A stretch of DNA of 62,907 nt. It comes from Candidatus Megaera endosymbiont of Nemacystus decipiens. GTDB lineage: Bacteria > Pseudomonadota > Alphaproteobacteria > Rickettsiales > Rickettsiaceae. Of the stretch, positions 35,679 to 46,350 are shown piece after piece. Both the position numbers and the translations under genes were made by a program. The stretch is from NCBI GenBank assembly GCA_030036605.1, contig DAOTRE010000004.1, positions 53,354 to 116,260 of the forward strand. The letters are read 5' to 3'. Each line of letters begins with the position of its first letter. The stretch's first letter is position 1. The notes beneath the pieces are model-generated. The model searched no databases. It was not told the origin of the DNA and was given only the letters and a program-made list of their open reading frames with translations.

Positions 35679-38600
35679 TTAATAATCAAATTTCCAATTA
35701 ATTCCTATATTATTTTCCTTGTAACCATTAATCGTTTCAATCGAAATTTTTGGTGTTATTTGTATTTCCAGGCGAGTTTTTGTTGAACTATCTTGTATTC
35801 CGTGCTCAATTTCAAAATATATATTCTTTTTTAAGTATTTCCCAGCTTGGAGAGAGTATGAACCTGAGTCATCAGTATTTGCTTTTAAGTTTAATTCATC
35901 TATATTCAGAGCTTTTTTACTAAGATCAATAGGGTCTAACAAACCAGATTTTCCTGAAAGACGGCTTGCTGTTGCAGTAAGCTGTATTGCCTGCAGCGGA
36001 GAGATATTTTCAGTGGTCGTACCAAATAATAACAACGATAATGCTCTTTCTTTCTTCATATAAGGATTGGAACTGACATTAAGCACAGGATTCATAATAG
36101 AGCCAGACAGCATAACCCTAACTTCAACATCTTCAACATTAGTAATTCCAATAATATTTAGATAAGGAGATGGAGGAATTGGTCCATTAAAAACTAAAGT
36201 ACTTTTTTCTACATCCAAGGTTCTACCAAACTCTTTGAACTTTCCTTCTATTGATTTTAAACTACCGTCTACTAGTGGATTATCCAGGTCTCCTGTAAGA
36301 GATAACTCACCTTCCAACTTAGTATCAACACCAAGCCCCCTGACAAAAACCTGATCATTTGTTTTTAATTTTAGGTCTAAACAAGTGCAATATTCTCTTT
36401 TCTGTTTGCTTTTGCGTAAGTACTGATTTTTATCTAATGTTGTCACCACATTAAGTTCTGGAATATTTTGATTAAAACGTTCTGGAATTTTTATTTCAAC
36501 TGGTCCTAATACTAAATTACCTTCGATAAGAGAATTATTTTTGTCGCCTGAATAAATTGCTGTTCCTGCTAATGCACCATTAAGATATAAATTATTTAAA
36601 GGGTAAAACTCTTCGGTAGTAAAAGTAAAACGATATCTATTTTCACTGAGGTCGACACTACCATTTCCTCTTAATGAATTACCCAAATAGTCCTGTGCTG
36701 CAATTTTATCAAGCAGTAGCACACCGGCCTCAGGTATAATATCGGCCTTTATGTGTTGTATTTTGACACCATGTTTTTTATATCGATACTTACCTTCAGT
36801 TAAAGTCATTTTCCCCTTTAAAATTGGCTGAGATATTGTACCAGAAATTTTTAACTTACCATCAAAATGGCCTGATATCTTTTGTTCCTTTAGTTTAGGA
36901 AGCAAAGAAAAAATATCCAATTCCTTACTTAAGTCAATTGTAGCATTAATTGGTTTTTCTTTGTTAAAATAAAAACTCAATGGAGATAGAGAAAAATTAT
37001 TACTTGCTTTAGCTGAAATAGAACCTACATGATCACTATCATGTTTAAAATTTATAGCTATGTTTGATGATAAATTATCGGCGAATGCTTGTATATCTAC
37101 TGTTGCAATATTAGATGTTTTTTTTAACATATGTTTTGTATTAAGTTTTGCACTTAAAACAGGCTTTTCTAAGCTGCCATTCAAAGTAAGCTTACCATTA
37201 ACAATAGTGTCTTTAAAATTATTAGTAATAATCTTATCACATATTTTTGTAGAAATATTATTAAACTCAAGTTCGCTATTAACCTTCTGCTCTTGTACAT
37301 TTGAAATAAGTTTAATAAAGCCTTCGCCCACTTGTAACTTTTTCATATCAATATCAAATTTGTTACCTAAAGTAAGCTTTAACGGCTCTGTTAACTTAAT
37401 TTTTGATTGCCCGATATTCCCATCCAAATATGGCATTGCAAACTTGATACCTTCATGCGGATCTATCCAACCTTCAGACTGAAAATTAATTAAACAAGGG
37501 CTCCTTGAAAGCATGTTAGCACTATATTCTATTATCCCTTTATTATTAGATGCAGCATCAAGTTCTATATTTTTAATTATAAAATTATCCGTGTAAAAAT
37601 ATTTAATTAGCATATCAAATTTATCTACCTTTTTCTTAAAAACTGAAGATGATAAAAAACTTAATTCAATATTTTTTGTATCTCCATAAGAAGTTGATAA
37701 ATCTTGTACGGAGCCAACGATTTTTAAACCCTGATCCGTTGTATTTTTGGAGAAGAATGCCGCATCAAAATGAGCCACTCCTTCAATTATATCTGGAAAA
37801 TATTTGTTCAATTTCTCTAATGAATCATCATAATAGCTAATGTTACCATTTGCTAAACCAGTGCTGAGGTTATACTCTAAATCTACTGTTGAAGTTAATG
37901 CGCTACCATTAGCTATAAAATCTTTTAAAATGATAATGTTATCTTTATAAACAAGATGTCCAGTGGCTGTTAGATCATTTTCTTCTAATTCTATTTGACC
38001 CTCCAAAGCTTTCTTGTCTAAGATGAAGTTGGCACTATATTTTACCGTTGACAGCGGCAAATCTTCTAATCCTGTTAAGTTGCTTAGTAAGTTAGATACT
38101 TCACCATCACCTCTAATATTTAACTTCTCAAGTGTCCCATCAATTTGGACTGTCCCCTTTGATTCTGGAAGATGATAATTATAATTGAATTTGGCTAGAA
38201 TCTCTTTACTATCTCTATCAATAGAGGCATTGCCTTCAGTATTAAATGTGACTGAATTAAATCTATGTGAGCTTATCTCTAGTTTTTGAGATTTGATATT
38301 ATATTTACCGCTAAGCCATAAATTTGCTCCTTCTAATAACCCTGATTCTGAATGAAATAAGCTGTCCAGCTTAAAGTGAACAATCATAGAGTGAAAATTT
38401 GCTACTACTTTTCCCTTCAAGCTAAATTCTTTAGAGTCCTCAGCATCAAGCACTTCTTTTGCAATATAGAAACGATTTATATCAATAGATTTAAAACTGA
38501 TTTTTGGTATAGCGTAGTTAATATTTTTTGTTGATAATAAGATATTTTCTTCTTTTGTATTTGATGGAAGAATAGGTAATTTTAACAATTCTACTTTTTT

Positions 38601-38915
38601 TATAGTTAATGATGGAAGGCTAACTTGCCATAACATAAAAATAGATGGTATCAAATATGTCTTTATATCATCTATACTACATACTTTATTATTGTTTTGA
38701 TAGACTGATATATTGCTAACCCTTATCCCTGAAATTAGGGAAATATCAACATCTTGTAGCTTTAGCTGTACACCCCATTTTTCTTGAGTTATGTCAGAGA
38801 GACTATTTTCTAAATAAGAGCGCCCATTTTCAGTTTTGATCCAATAACTTACAGACATAAGGAGCATTACAAGTGACAGGAATAAGCCTATTGATATTTT
38901 TAATATGTTACTCAT
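35679..38915 (-). CDS. tamB: Translocation and assembly module protein TamB
   Basis: Inner-membrane-anchored, long beta-rich protein that bridges the periplasm, works with TamA and may carry phospholipids. A single N-terminal membrane helix (ISIGLFLSLVMLLMSVSYW) is followed by about 1,000 residues of short beta-strand repeats. The C-terminal DUF490 domain has LLLFGTTTENISPLQAIQL and ends GINWKFDY. At 1078 residues it is somewhat shorter than E. coli TamB. It directly follows tamA with an 8 bp gap, the usual pair. Confidence 0.9.
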   Translation of the reverse strand: MSNILKISIGLFLSLVMLLMSVSYWIKTENGRSYLENSLSDITQEKWGVQLKLQDVDISLISGIRVSNISVYQNNNKVCSIDDIKTYLIPSIFMLWQVSLPSLTIKKVELLKLPILPSNTKEENILLSTKNINYAIPKISFKSIDINRFYIAKEVLDAEDSKEFSLKGKVVANFHSMIVHFKLDSLFHSESGLLEGANLWLSGKYNIKSQKLEISSHRFNSVTFNTEGNASIDRDSKEILAKFNYNYHLPESKGTVQIDGTLEKLNIRGDGEVSNLLSNLTGLEDLPLSTVKYSANFILDKKALEGQIELEENDLTATGHLVYKDNIIILKDFIANGSALTSTVDLEYNLSTGLANGNISYYDDSLEKLNKYFPDIIEGVAHFDAAFFSKNTTDQGLKIVGSVQDLSTSYGDTKNIELSFLSSSVFKKKVDKFDMLIKYFYTDNFIIKNIELDAASNNKGIIEYSANMLSRSPCLINFQSEGWIDPHEGIKFAMPYLDGNIGQSKIKLTEPLKLTLGNKFDIDMKKLQVGEGFIKLISNVQEQKVNSELEFNNISTKICDKIITNNFKDTIVNGKLTLNGSLEKPVLSAKLNTKHMLKKTSNIATVDIQAFADNLSSNIAINFKHDSDHVGSISAKASNNFSLSPLSFYFNKEKPINATIDLSKELDIFSLLPKLKEQKISGHFDGKLKISGTISQPILKGKMTLTEGKYRYKKHGVKIQHIKADIIPEAGVLLLDKIAAQDYLGNSLRGNGSVDLSENRYRFTFTTEEFYPLNNLYLNGALAGTAIYSGDKNNSLIEGNLVLGPVEIKIPERFNQNIPELNVVTTLDKNQYLRKSKQKREYCTCLDLKLKTNDQVFVRGLGVDTKLEGELSLTGDLDNPLVDGSLKSIEGKFKEFGRTLDVEKSTLVFNGPIPPSPYLNIIGITNVEDVEVRVMLSGSIMNPVLNVSSNPYMKKERALSLLLFGTTTENISPLQAIQLTATASRLSGKSGLLDPIDLSKKALNIDELNLKANTDDSGSYSLQAGKYLKKNIYFEIEHGIQDSSTKTRLEIQITPKISIETINGYKENNIGINWKFDY

Positions 38916-38923
38916 TCATACCT

Positions 38924-40711
38924 CTAAAATGATTGTCCAATTCCAAAATATAATTGAATGGACTTATCAAGTGAATCTCTCCTTTTTGTCGGAAAAGCTA
39001 TATCCAGCCTCAAAGGCGCAAAATCTGTATAATATCTTAGTCCAAAACCTGCTCCAAATAAAAGATTATTTATTTTAGCGATTTTTTTGTTATAAGTACG
39101 ACCACCATCTAAAAACATGACAAATCCCAAATTATTCCTTAGTTTAAAACGCAGTTCATTAGATAACTCAACGAATGAACGGCCTCCTAAAACCAAACCT
39201 TCGATATCGGATTGGCCAATTAAATTATGTCCGTAGCCACGAACTGAACCGCTCCCTCCAATTAAAAACCTTTCATTAAGAGGTATACTACTATCATCAA
39301 GTTTTGAAAAAATAGAACCTGTAGAAGCTCTCATCGCAAGAGTCATTTGGTTACTAAAGCTGTAATATGCACTAGAAGTAAACTTAAGTTTAAAAAAAGG
39401 TGACTTATTAAACTTAATAGAAGAAAATGGCTCTATATCTAGGCGTGCCAGGTAACCTTTTGTTGAACTTAATAAATTATCTCGTTTGTCATGCTCTAAG
39501 TAAGTTGGAAGGGACAATAAATAAAACTCTTGACTATTATCTTTATTGTTTTTTTTCTTTTCCTTGATACCAGAAAATTGGCTTCCTATGCCAGCTTTTG
39601 AGTATTTACTAACCTTTCTGTCTATAAATACTCCTATATTGCCTTCCTTTGTATCGAAAGACTTTTCTTTAGAATGCTCATATTTATTTTCAACGCGCAA
39701 TAACTGGTCATCTCTCAAAAAAAAAGGTTTTTGATAATTTAGCTCAAAAGACTGATTTGTTATATTTGAATCTAATTTAACCTTAACGTTTTCACCTGCG
39801 CCAAATAAATTTCTATGTTGCCAACCTAATACTCCATTGAGTCCTATATCTGTATCATAATTTATACCAAATTTAATGCTTCGCAGTTTCCGTTCTTTAA
39901 AATCAAACGTAACTGGAATTTCATTTTTGTCATTCACATTTTCCGGTACAGAAGGCGTAGACGATAAAAACAAACTAGATTTTTGTAGTTCAGATCGTGC
40001 ATCTACAATATATGTTTGTTTATAACATTGCCCCTCCTTTAAACCTGTCAATTTCTTCACATACGACTCTTTCAGACTTGTTAAGCCAGTAAGTTCTATT
40101 TTTTCTACCGTAGCAAATGGTCCTGCATTTATTAGAAAAGTAATAGAGACTTCGTCATTTAAATGATCAACTATTGCCTGATGTGAAACTGATAAACTAA
40201 GTAAACAATTGTTTTTTTCTATGTAATCTAAAATTTTTTCTTCATCTTTCTCTACTAAACTCGCATTAATATAATCTCCAACACGAGTCTTTAGTTTATT
40301 AATAGGGATATTTTTTATTTGCTTGTTACCATCAGAGGTAAACTTTATATCAACATTTTTTATTCTGTATCTATCCCCTATATTAATTTCAAATGTTAGC
40401 AGGATTTCTTCACTATTTTTTCCTTCTTCTCGTATTACTTCTATTAAGCTTTCATAATAACCAAAAGATTGTAGCACCTTAACAAAGGTTGACTCCGCTT
40501 CACTTTCCCAGTAATCAATCTGACTTGCTGTCTTTAATTGCTTTATTGAGCTACGAAGATCCAAGGAAACTTTATCCAAACTAGCTTTTAATTCAGAGTT
40601 AGCATTAGTCTTGATGTTAAAGGTCATTTTTTTATCCGCTACCACAATGCTAACTTGTAAGAATAAAGTCAAAATAAATAATATATGATAAAATTTGCCT
40701 TTACACATCAA
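38924..40711 (-). CDS. tamA: Translocation and assembly module outer-membrane protein TamA
   Basis: Omp85-family outer-membrane protein that assists insertion of autotransporters and other proteins. A signal peptide lies at about 8-25 (HILFILTLFLQVSIVVA). POTRA-like modules occupy about 90-275 (INIGDRYRIKNVDIKF, AGPFATVEKIELTGL). A 16-strand barrel follows, ending with the classic aromatic residue (YFGIGQSF). It contains the conserved barrel motif RFLIGGSGSVRGYG. Length 595 fits TamA. It overlaps the upstream merR-like gene by 4 bp. Confidence 0.9.
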   Translation of the reverse strand: MMCKGKFYHILFILTLFLQVSIVVADKKMTFNIKTNANSELKASLDKVSLDLRSSIKQLKTASQIDYWESEAESTFVKVLQSFGYYESLIEVIREEGKNSEEILLTFEINIGDRYRIKNVDIKFTSDGNKQIKNIPINKLKTRVGDYINASLVEKDEEKILDYIEKNNCLLSLSVSHQAIVDHLNDEVSITFLINAGPFATVEKIELTGLTSLKESYVKKLTGLKEGQCYKQTYIVDARSELQKSSLFLSSTPSVPENVNDKNEIPVTFDFKERKLRSIKFGINYDTDIGLNGVLGWQHRNLFGAGENVKVKLDSNITNQSFELNYQKPFFLRDDQLLRVENKYEHSKEKSFDTKEGNIGVFIDRKVSKYSKAGIGSQFSGIKEKKKNNKDNSQEFYLLSLPTYLEHDKRDNLLSSTKGYLARLDIEPFSSIKFNKSPFFKLKFTSSAYYSFSNQMTLAMRASTGSIFSKLDDSSIPLNERFLIGGSGSVRGYGHNLIGQSDIEGLVLGGRSFVELSNELRFKLRNNLGFVMFLDGGRTYNKKIAKINNLLFGAGFGLRYYTDFAPLRLDIAFPTKRRDSLDKSIQLYFGIGQSF

Positions 40712-40980
40712 ATAAATTCCTTGAAACGGTTTAGTATGTTGTCTATTTTTTCTATCATATTATTATTTTTTCTATCTAGATCTTGTTGAATATTTTTAGT
40801 ACGAAGTTGGTATACTTCAGTTATATATCTCAAGTTTTCGTTAGTGTAATATCTTCTATCACGAATCTTTAATACTTTAAACAGGGGGTTGGATTTTTCA
40901 ATATATCTGAGTTTAACAGGCGACAAACCAGTAAGTTTTGAAACTTCAGAAATTGAAAAATACTTTTTACGAGCTCTCAT
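40708..40980 (-). CDS. MerR-family transcriptional regulator
   Basis: The 90-residue protein has an N-terminal winged helix typical of MerR (YFSISEVSKLTGLSPVKLRYIEK...RYYTNENLRYI) and a short C-terminal helix, with no effector domain. In Alphaproteobacteria a MerR-like gene commonly sits just downstream of ihfA, as here. Its start codon follows the ihfA stop directly, and its end overlaps tamA by 4 bp. Target genes unknown. Confidence 0.85.
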   Translation of the reverse strand: MRARKKYFSISEVSKLTGLSPVKLRYIEKSNPLFKVLKIRDRRYYTNENLRYITEVYQLRTKNIQQDLDRKNNNMIEKIDNILNRFKEFI

Positions 40981-41277
40981 CTACTTACCATTTAATTTTT
41001 GTCTCAGTAGGTTCGATGAAGTGAATTGAAGTACGGTTCTGGCTGGAATATTAACGTGATTCCCATGAGTTATGTTAAAGCCTGGTCTTGGCTTTTTACG
41101 ATGAAGTTTCCATGTCCCGAACCTATGCAGCATTAATTTTTCGTCTCGCAAAATTAGATCTGTCATTTCTGTAAAAATTTTATTTACAATTTCTTCGCAT
41201 ATCAAGAACGATAAGCCCATTTCTTTATGTAAATCTTGAGCTATTTTTTCTTTTGTAATTGTTGTACTAACAGACAT
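40981..41277 (-). CDS. ihfA: Integration host factor subunit alpha (HU/IHF family)
   Basis: DNA-bending nucleoid protein. The 98 residues fit the family: TKEKIAQDLHKEMGLS, then LMLHRFGTWKLHRKKPRPGFN, then IPARTVLQF with the proline/arginine of the DNA-intercalating arm. It is assigned to IHF-alpha from its location next to a merR-like gene and fabH; an HU-type role cannot be excluded by sequence alone. It is 72 bp from fabH. Confidence 0.82.
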   Translation of the reverse strand: MSVSTTITKEKIAQDLHKEMGLSFLICEEIVNKIFTEMTDLILRDEKLMLHRFGTWKLHRKKPRPGFNITHGNHVNIPARTVLQFTSSNLLRQKLNGK

Positions 41278-41349
41278 ATGATTACATTATGGTGAATATA
41301 AATTGATATAATATCATCATTATTATAAATTGCTATGATTAACAACTAT

Positions 41350-42303
41350 TTACCATCTGTATATTGCGCTGCCCCATGTCAATCCTGCACCGAACGAAAC
41401 AAAAACAATTAAGTCATTTTTATTAATACGCTTTGCAGCGAGCGTATCACTAAGAGCCAAAGGAATAGAAGCAGCAGAACAATTTGCATGATTATGTATA
41501 GTGGAAATAATTTTATCAGGCTTTAATTGGATTTTTTTTGCAATACTATTGATAATACGTATATTGGCCTGATGGGGGATTATGTAATCTATATCTTCGA
41601 TCGAAAGGTTATTTGTTTCTAGTATAGAAAGAACTGATTCGCTCATCTTTTCTATTGCCATTTTGAAGGTGGCTTGCCCATCCATTTTGATAACACCAGT
41701 AGACTTAGTACTACTAACACCACCATCTGTATATAAGATATCACGAAAATTTCCATCACAGTGAATTTTAGTATCAATAATACCGCTGTTACTGTTATCG
41801 TCATTTTGTATGATAATTGCGCCAGCTCCATCACCAAACAAGACAGCAGTCGATCTGTCTTTCCAGTCCAAAAGTGAGCTCATCTTATCAGCACAAACTA
41901 ATAAAATTGTTTTATAATTACCATTCAGCATATGCCTTGCTACGTCTAAGCCATATACAAAACCAGAGCATACCGCTTGAAGATCAAATGCAGGAACATC
42001 GGTTAAACCCAGCATAGCCTGCAATTTAGAACCAGCAGCAGGAAAAGTATTATCTGGGGTAGTAGTACAAAATATAATTAAATCAATATCTTTTTTATTG
42101 ATTTTAGCGTCTGACAAAGCTTTAATAGAAGCACTATATCCTAATGAAGCAACAGTCTCTTCATCACTAGCGATATGCCTCTGCTTTATGCCAGTGCGCG
42201 AAAATATCCACTGATTTGTTGTGTCTAAAAATTTTTCTAAGTCAAAATTATCTAAAATCTTCTCAGGTAAATAGCCTCCACATCCTATAATTCTTGAGGC
42301 CAT
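41350..42303 (-). CDS. fabH: 3-oxoacyl-ACP synthase III
   Basis: Starts fatty-acid chains by condensing acetyl-CoA with malonyl-ACP. The catalytic triad is visible: Cys in FDLQAVCSGFVYGL, His in IIPHQANIRI and Asn in IHNHANCSAAS. Length 317 is typical. It starts 5 bp after rpmF. The usual plsX between rpmF and fabH is absent. Confidence 0.97.
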   Translation of the reverse strand: MASRIIGCGGYLPEKILDNFDLEKFLDTTNQWIFSRTGIKQRHIASDEETVASLGYSASIKALSDAKINKKDIDLIIFCTTTPDNTFPAAGSKLQAMLGLTDVPAFDLQAVCSGFVYGLDVARHMLNGNYKTILLVCADKMSSLLDWKDRSTAVLFGDGAGAIIIQNDDNSNSGIIDTKIHCDGNFRDILYTDGGVSSTKSTGVIKMDGQATFKMAIEKMSESVLSILETNNLSIEDIDYIIPHQANIRIINSIAKKIQLKPDKIISTIHNHANCSAASIPLALSDTLAAKRINKNDLIVFVSFGAGLTWGSAIYRW

Positions 42304-42308
42304 GTCAC

Positions 42309-42509
42309 TTACTCTGGCTTGTCTTCGTTTTCTTCTTTTGCAACAATAATTTGTCTGTTGTTGTAAGATCCACTACTAAAATCAACATGGTGAGGCAATC
42401 TGTACTCGCCTGTGTCTTTATCAATCACTACGTTTATTTTACTCAATGCATCATGTGAACGACGCATATTGCGCTTGGACTTTGATGTCTTCTTTTTTGG
42501 AACTGCCAT
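42309..42509 (-). CDS. rpmF: 50S ribosomal protein L32
   Basis: Small basic ribosomal protein. The start [22 protein letters not shown] is diagnostic of L32; it lacks the zinc-binding cysteines, as in many alphaproteobacterial forms. The 66 residues are normal. It heads the minus-strand block rpmF-fabH-ihfA-merR-tamA-tamB and is divergent from bamE across 121 bp. Confidence 0.95.
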   Translation of the reverse strand: MAVPKKKTSKSKRNMRRSHDALSKINVVIDKDTGEYRLPHHVDFSSGSYNNRQIIVAKEENEDKPE

Positions 42510-42630
42510 ATATAATTACTCCTGTTTTATTGCTAGTATTAGCAAAATAATTAAAAAAGTATTTGTCAAACTGGTGTATGTTATACTATATTTCTAATTT
42601 GAAATCCATAATATTTTAAATATTTTTTAT

Positions 42631-43074
42631 ATGAACGCATTTTATAAGGTGATATTATTAAGTTTTTTGTCGTTTTTATGTGGCTGCCAAACAGTTACCA
42701 ATAGTGGCCAGCTACTGACGAATCAAGATATTGTTAGTATTAATTCCCAACATCCCAGCAAAGAGGAATTAGTTGATATGGTCGGCTCTCCTACCTATAT
42801 CCCTGATTACTCTGATAATACCTGGTATTATATACATAGAACCTCTACAAAACGCTCTTTGTTTTCACGTAAAACTAAGAAACAACAAATTGTTCAAATA
42901 ACCTTTTCTGGAAATAATGCTTTGGAAGCAAGGGTGGTAGAAGATATAGAAATAAATGACAATTTGTCTATTAATAAATTTTCAACAAGTTCTTATGGCT
43001 GTGGCAAAACTTCAATTGAGAAGTTTGTCGGCAATCTTGGCAAGTTTAATTCTACTTCAAAAAAGAAAAAATGA
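42631..43074 (+). CDS. bamE: Outer-membrane assembly lipoprotein BamE
   Basis: Component of the BAM beta-barrel assembly machine. A signal peptide and lipobox (LSFLCGC, lipidated Cys19) precede the SmpA/OmlA fold: TNQDIVSINSQHPSKEELVDMVGSPTYIPDYSDNTWYYIHRT. The C-terminus is Lys/Ser-rich. At 147 residues it is of normal length. It is divergent from rpmF and precedes gatC by 15 bp. Confidence 0.9.
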   Translation: MNAFYKVILLSFLSFLCGCQTVTNSGQLLTNQDIVSINSQHPSKEELVDMVGSPTYIPDYSDNTWYYIHRTSTKRSLFSRKTKKQQIVQITFSGNNALEARVVEDIEINDNLSINKFSTSSYGCGKTSIEKFVGNLGKFNSTSKKKK

Positions 43075-43089
43075 TCTTAAATATAAATA

Positions 43090-43404
43090 ATGGATAATCA
43101 TATGCTTGATAGTTCTGAGCTAAAAAAATTACAAAGGTTGGTGAAAATTTATTACTCCTCACCGGAAGAAAAAGTCTTTGTAGAAAAATTACAAGGTGTT
43201 ATGGATGTAATCAACCAACTGCAAGATATAGACTGCACTGATATAGAACCTCTAAGATCGGTGAGCCAACTAAATCAAAGGTTAGAAAAAGACCAGGTTT
43301 TAGAAAAAGATATATCAAAAGATTTGTTTGCAAATGTTCCAAGTCAAGGAAAAGATTTAGCAAAAGAAGTAAGATGCTTCGTTGTTCCAAAAGTTGTAGA
43401 GTAA
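43090..43404 (+). CDS. gatC: Asp/Glu-tRNA(Asn/Gln) amidotransferase subunit C
   Basis: Small helper subunit that holds GatA and GatB together. The helical pattern [17 protein letters not shown] ... [20 protein letters not shown] matches GatC, and [25 protein letters not shown] is the conserved end. The ATG at 43102 is an alternative start. Genes gatC, gatA, gatB are consecutive with 1-4 bp gaps. Confidence 0.95.
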   Translation: MDNHMLDSSELKKLQRLVKIYYSSPEEKVFVEKLQGVMDVINQLQDIDCTDIEPLRSVSQLNQRLEKDQVLEKDISKDLFANVPSQGKDLAKEVRCFVVPKVVE

Positions 43405-43408
43405 AATA

Positions 43409-44890
43409 ATGACAGATTTAAATAAACTATCAATCGTTGAGGCTATAAAAGGCTTAAAAAACAATGAATTTTCTACAAAGGAATTGGTAGAAGATCATAT
43501 AAAGCAAATAGAAAAGCACAGAAAATTAAATTGCTATATTACAGAAACTTTTGATCTGGCGCTTAAGCTATCTAAAGTGTCTGATGAAAATTATAGAAAA
43601 GGCAGCAATAGATTATTGGAAGGGATTCCTGTTGGTGTTAAAGACTTATTCTGCACGAAAGGAATTAAAACCACTGCAGGATCAAAGATGTTAGATAACT
43701 TTGTTCCATGTTATGAATCAACAGTAAGCAAAAAACTTGCTGACTCCGGCAGCATAATGCTCGGCAAAACTAACATGGACGAATTTGCTATGGGATCTTC
43801 AAATACTACCAGCTATTATGGAAACGTAGAAAGCCCTTGGAAAGCTCTTAACAGCGATAAAATAATAGTTCCCGGCGGTTCTTCTGGTGGCTCTTCTGCT
43901 GCAATTAGTAGCTTCTCAGCTATGGCAACTTTGGGTAGTGATACTGGTGGTTCCATCCGCCAGCCTGCTTCTTTTACGGGTATCGTAGGAGTAAAACCAA
44001 CATACGGTCGTTGTTCCAGGTGGGGCATGGTTGCATTTGCAAGTTCCTTAGATCAAGCTGGAGTATTTACAAGGACGGTCTCTGATTCCGCTTTGGTACT
44101 AGAATCTATTATGGGTTTTGATTCTAAGGATTCGACATCAGCTGATAAAGCTGTACCAAAGTTGGTTGACGCTGCAACTAAATCAGTTCAGGGCATGAAA
44201 GTTGGTATACCAACTGATTTAATGGAGCTTGATGGAGTAAATCCAGAGATTATTAAGATGTGGCAAGATGCAGCTGAAATGATGAAAGCCCAAGGAGCAG
44301 AAATTGTCAATATAAAGCTACCACATGCAAAATATGCGCTTTCCGTTTACTATGTTATTGCACCTGCTGAAGCCTCAGCTAATTTGGCTCGCTATGACGG
44401 TGTTAGGTATGGGTATAGAGCTGATGGTGAGCATAATAGCCTTGATGAAATGTATATCAAAACTCGTACCGAGGGCTTTGGTGAAGAAGTAAAAAGAAGA
44501 ATCATGCTCGGCGCATACGTATTGTCAGCTAGCCACATGGATGCATATTATATAAAGGCCCAAAAGGTCAGGCGTTTAATAGCTAACGATTTTAAAAAAG
44601 CTTACGAAAAAGTTGATATTATTATGCTTCCTGCAACTCCAACTGCTGCTTTTGCTGTAGATGATAATCAAACAGACCCCGTAACTATGTACTTGAACGA
44701 TATATTTACTATACCTGCAAGTTTAGCTGGACTCCCTTGCGCTTCAATCCCAACTGCATTTTCATCTGAGCAACTACCGCTTGGAATGCAGCTAGTGGCA
44801 CCTTCTTTTGATGAATATAATTTAATCAGGGCATCGGGTGCAATTGAAAGAGCAACAAAACATTTAAATTTTACACCAAAGGGATTTTAA
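43409..44890 (+). CDS. gatA: Asp/Glu-tRNA(Asn/Gln) amidotransferase subunit A
   Basis: Amidase that releases ammonia from glutamine for converting misacylated Glu-tRNA(Gln) and Asp-tRNA(Asn). The amidase catalytic triad is present: Lys in [11 protein letters not shown], Ser in [11 protein letters not shown] and Ser in [14 protein letters not shown]. Length 493 is typical. It implies that the organism lacks direct glutaminyl- and/or asparaginyl-tRNA charging. Confidence 0.97.
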   Translation: MTDLNKLSIVEAIKGLKNNEFSTKELVEDHIKQIEKHRKLNCYITETFDLALKLSKVSDENYRKGSNRLLEGIPVGVKDLFCTKGIKTTAGSKMLDNFVPCYESTVSKKLADSGSIMLGKTNMDEFAMGSSNTTSYYGNVESPWKALNSDKIIVPGGSSGGSSAAISSFSAMATLGSDTGGSIRQPASFTGIVGVKPTYGRCSRWGMVAFASSLDQAGVFTRTVSDSALVLESIMGFDSKDSTSADKAVPKLVDAATKSVQGMKVGIPTDLMELDGVNPEIIKMWQDAAEMMKAQGAEIVNIKLPHAKYALSVYYVIAPAEASANLARYDGVRYGYRADGEHNSLDEMYIKTRTEGFGEEVKRRIMLGAYVLSASHMDAYYIKAQKVRRLIANDFKKAYEKVDIIMLPATPTAAFAVDDNQTDPVTMYLNDIFTIPASLAGLPCASIPTAFSSEQLPLGMQLVAPSFDEYNLIRASGAIERATKHLNFTPKGF

Positions 44891-44891
44891 C

Positions 44892-46346
44892 ATGGAATAT
44901 ATAGCTGGTAATACTGGAAAATGGGAATATGTAATTGGTCTTGAGGTTCATGCACAGGTTACATCAAAAGCTAAATTATTTTCGCCTACAGCAACTGAGT
45001 TTGGAGCACCACCAAATTCTCAAGTCTCTTTCGTTGATGCGGCAATGCCTGGCATGTTACCTGTATTAAATGAATATTGCGTTTGGCAAGCTGTTAAAAC
45101 AGGATTAGCAATTGATGCAACTATTAATAAGTTATCTACGTTTGATCGTAAAAATTATTTTTATGCTGATTTGCCTCAAGGATATCAAATATCTCAATTT
45201 TATTTGCCAATAGTGCAAAATGGGCATCTAAAAATTTCTGAAAAAGATGGAGAGGAAAAAGAGATACGAATAAACCGTATTCACCTAGAACAAGACGCAG
45301 GAAAAAGCATACATGATCAACATCCAAAATATAGTTTAATTGACCTTAATCGTTCTGGCATAGCTTTAATGGAAATAGTGTCTGAGCCTGACATGAGATC
45401 TCCTTTAGAAGCTGCCCAATATGTAAAAAAACTAAGAAGTGTATTGCGCTATGTAGGTTCTTGTGATGGGAATATGGAGCAAGGATCAATGCGCTGTGAT
45501 GCAAATGTTTCGGTAAGAAGAAGTGGTAGTGCTGAGTACGGAACCAGATGCGAAATAAAGAACCTCAACTCTGTTAAAAATATTGTTAAGGCAATAGAAT
45601 ATGAGGCGATGCGTCAAGTCGAAACAATTGAAAATGGTGGGGTAATAACCCAAGAAACTCGTCTATTTGACACAAATACAGGTGAAACTAGAACAATGCG
45701 CAGCAAGGAAGATGCTAATGACTATCGCTATTTTCCTGACCCTGATTTGTTGCCTGTAGTTATTGATGATGAGCTAATCGAAAAGCTACGTGTTGAATTA
45801 CCAGAATTACCAGATGCGAAAATCACCAGATATATTTCTGATCTTGGCCTAAGTCGTTATGATGCAGAAGTGTTAGTTGCTGATGATTATTCTACAAAAT
45901 ATTTTGAACAAGCTTGTTTTGGTACAAATGCAAAAATAGTTGCAAACTGGATCACTAGCGAGTTATTTGGCAAACTGAATAAAAATTCTATGAATCTAGT
46001 CGAATGTAAAATAAAACCAGAAATGATTGGAAATTTAGTAAAACTTATTGAATCTGGCACTATATCGGGAAAAATCGCTAAAATTGTTTTTGAAGAAATG
46101 TTCAATACAGGAAAAGAACCTAATATAATCATTGAAGAGAAAGGTTTAATACAAATTTCTGATGAGTCCGTTATAAATGGATATATAGAAGAGATTATGC
46201 AAGCCAATTATGATTCAGTAGAAGCATATCGTGCTGGGAAAGAGCAATTACTAGGATTCTTTGTTGGGCAAGTGATGAAAAAAACATCTGGAAAAGCAAA
46301 TCCTAAAATAGTAAATCAATTACTAACTAAAAAGTTAAAAAAATAG
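44892..46346 (+). CDS. gatB: Asp/Glu-tRNA(Asn/Gln) amidotransferase subunit B
   Basis: Binds the misacylated tRNA and activates its side chain as phosphoester. Family hallmarks are [53 protein letters not shown] and [12 protein letters not shown]. The C-terminal YqeY-like domain ends [13 protein letters not shown]. Length 484 is typical. It follows gatA by 1 bp and is followed by map after 4 bp. Confidence 0.97.
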   Translation: MEYIAGNTGKWEYVIGLEVHAQVTSKAKLFSPTATEFGAPPNSQVSFVDAAMPGMLPVLNEYCVWQAVKTGLAIDATINKLSTFDRKNYFYADLPQGYQISQFYLPIVQNGHLKISEKDGEEKEIRINRIHLEQDAGKSIHDQHPKYSLIDLNRSGIALMEIVSEPDMRSPLEAAQYVKKLRSVLRYVGSCDGNMEQGSMRCDANVSVRRSGSAEYGTRCEIKNLNSVKNIVKAIEYEAMRQVETIENGGVITQETRLFDTNTGETRTMRSKEDANDYRYFPDPDLLPVVIDDELIEKLRVELPELPDAKITRYISDLGLSRYDAEVLVADDYSTKYFEQACFGTNAKIVANWITSELFGKLNKNSMNLVECKIKPEMIGNLVKLIESGTISGKIAKIVFEEMFNTGKEPNIIIEEKGLIQISDESVINGYIEEIMQANYDSVEAYRAGKEQLLGFFVGQVMKKTSGKANPKIVNQLLTKKLKK

Positions 46347-46350
46347 TAAA

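Noticed and set aside
37060..37482. 140-codon open frame antisense to tamB
   Set aside because: Overlaps a long coding gene and shows no domain or ribosome site.
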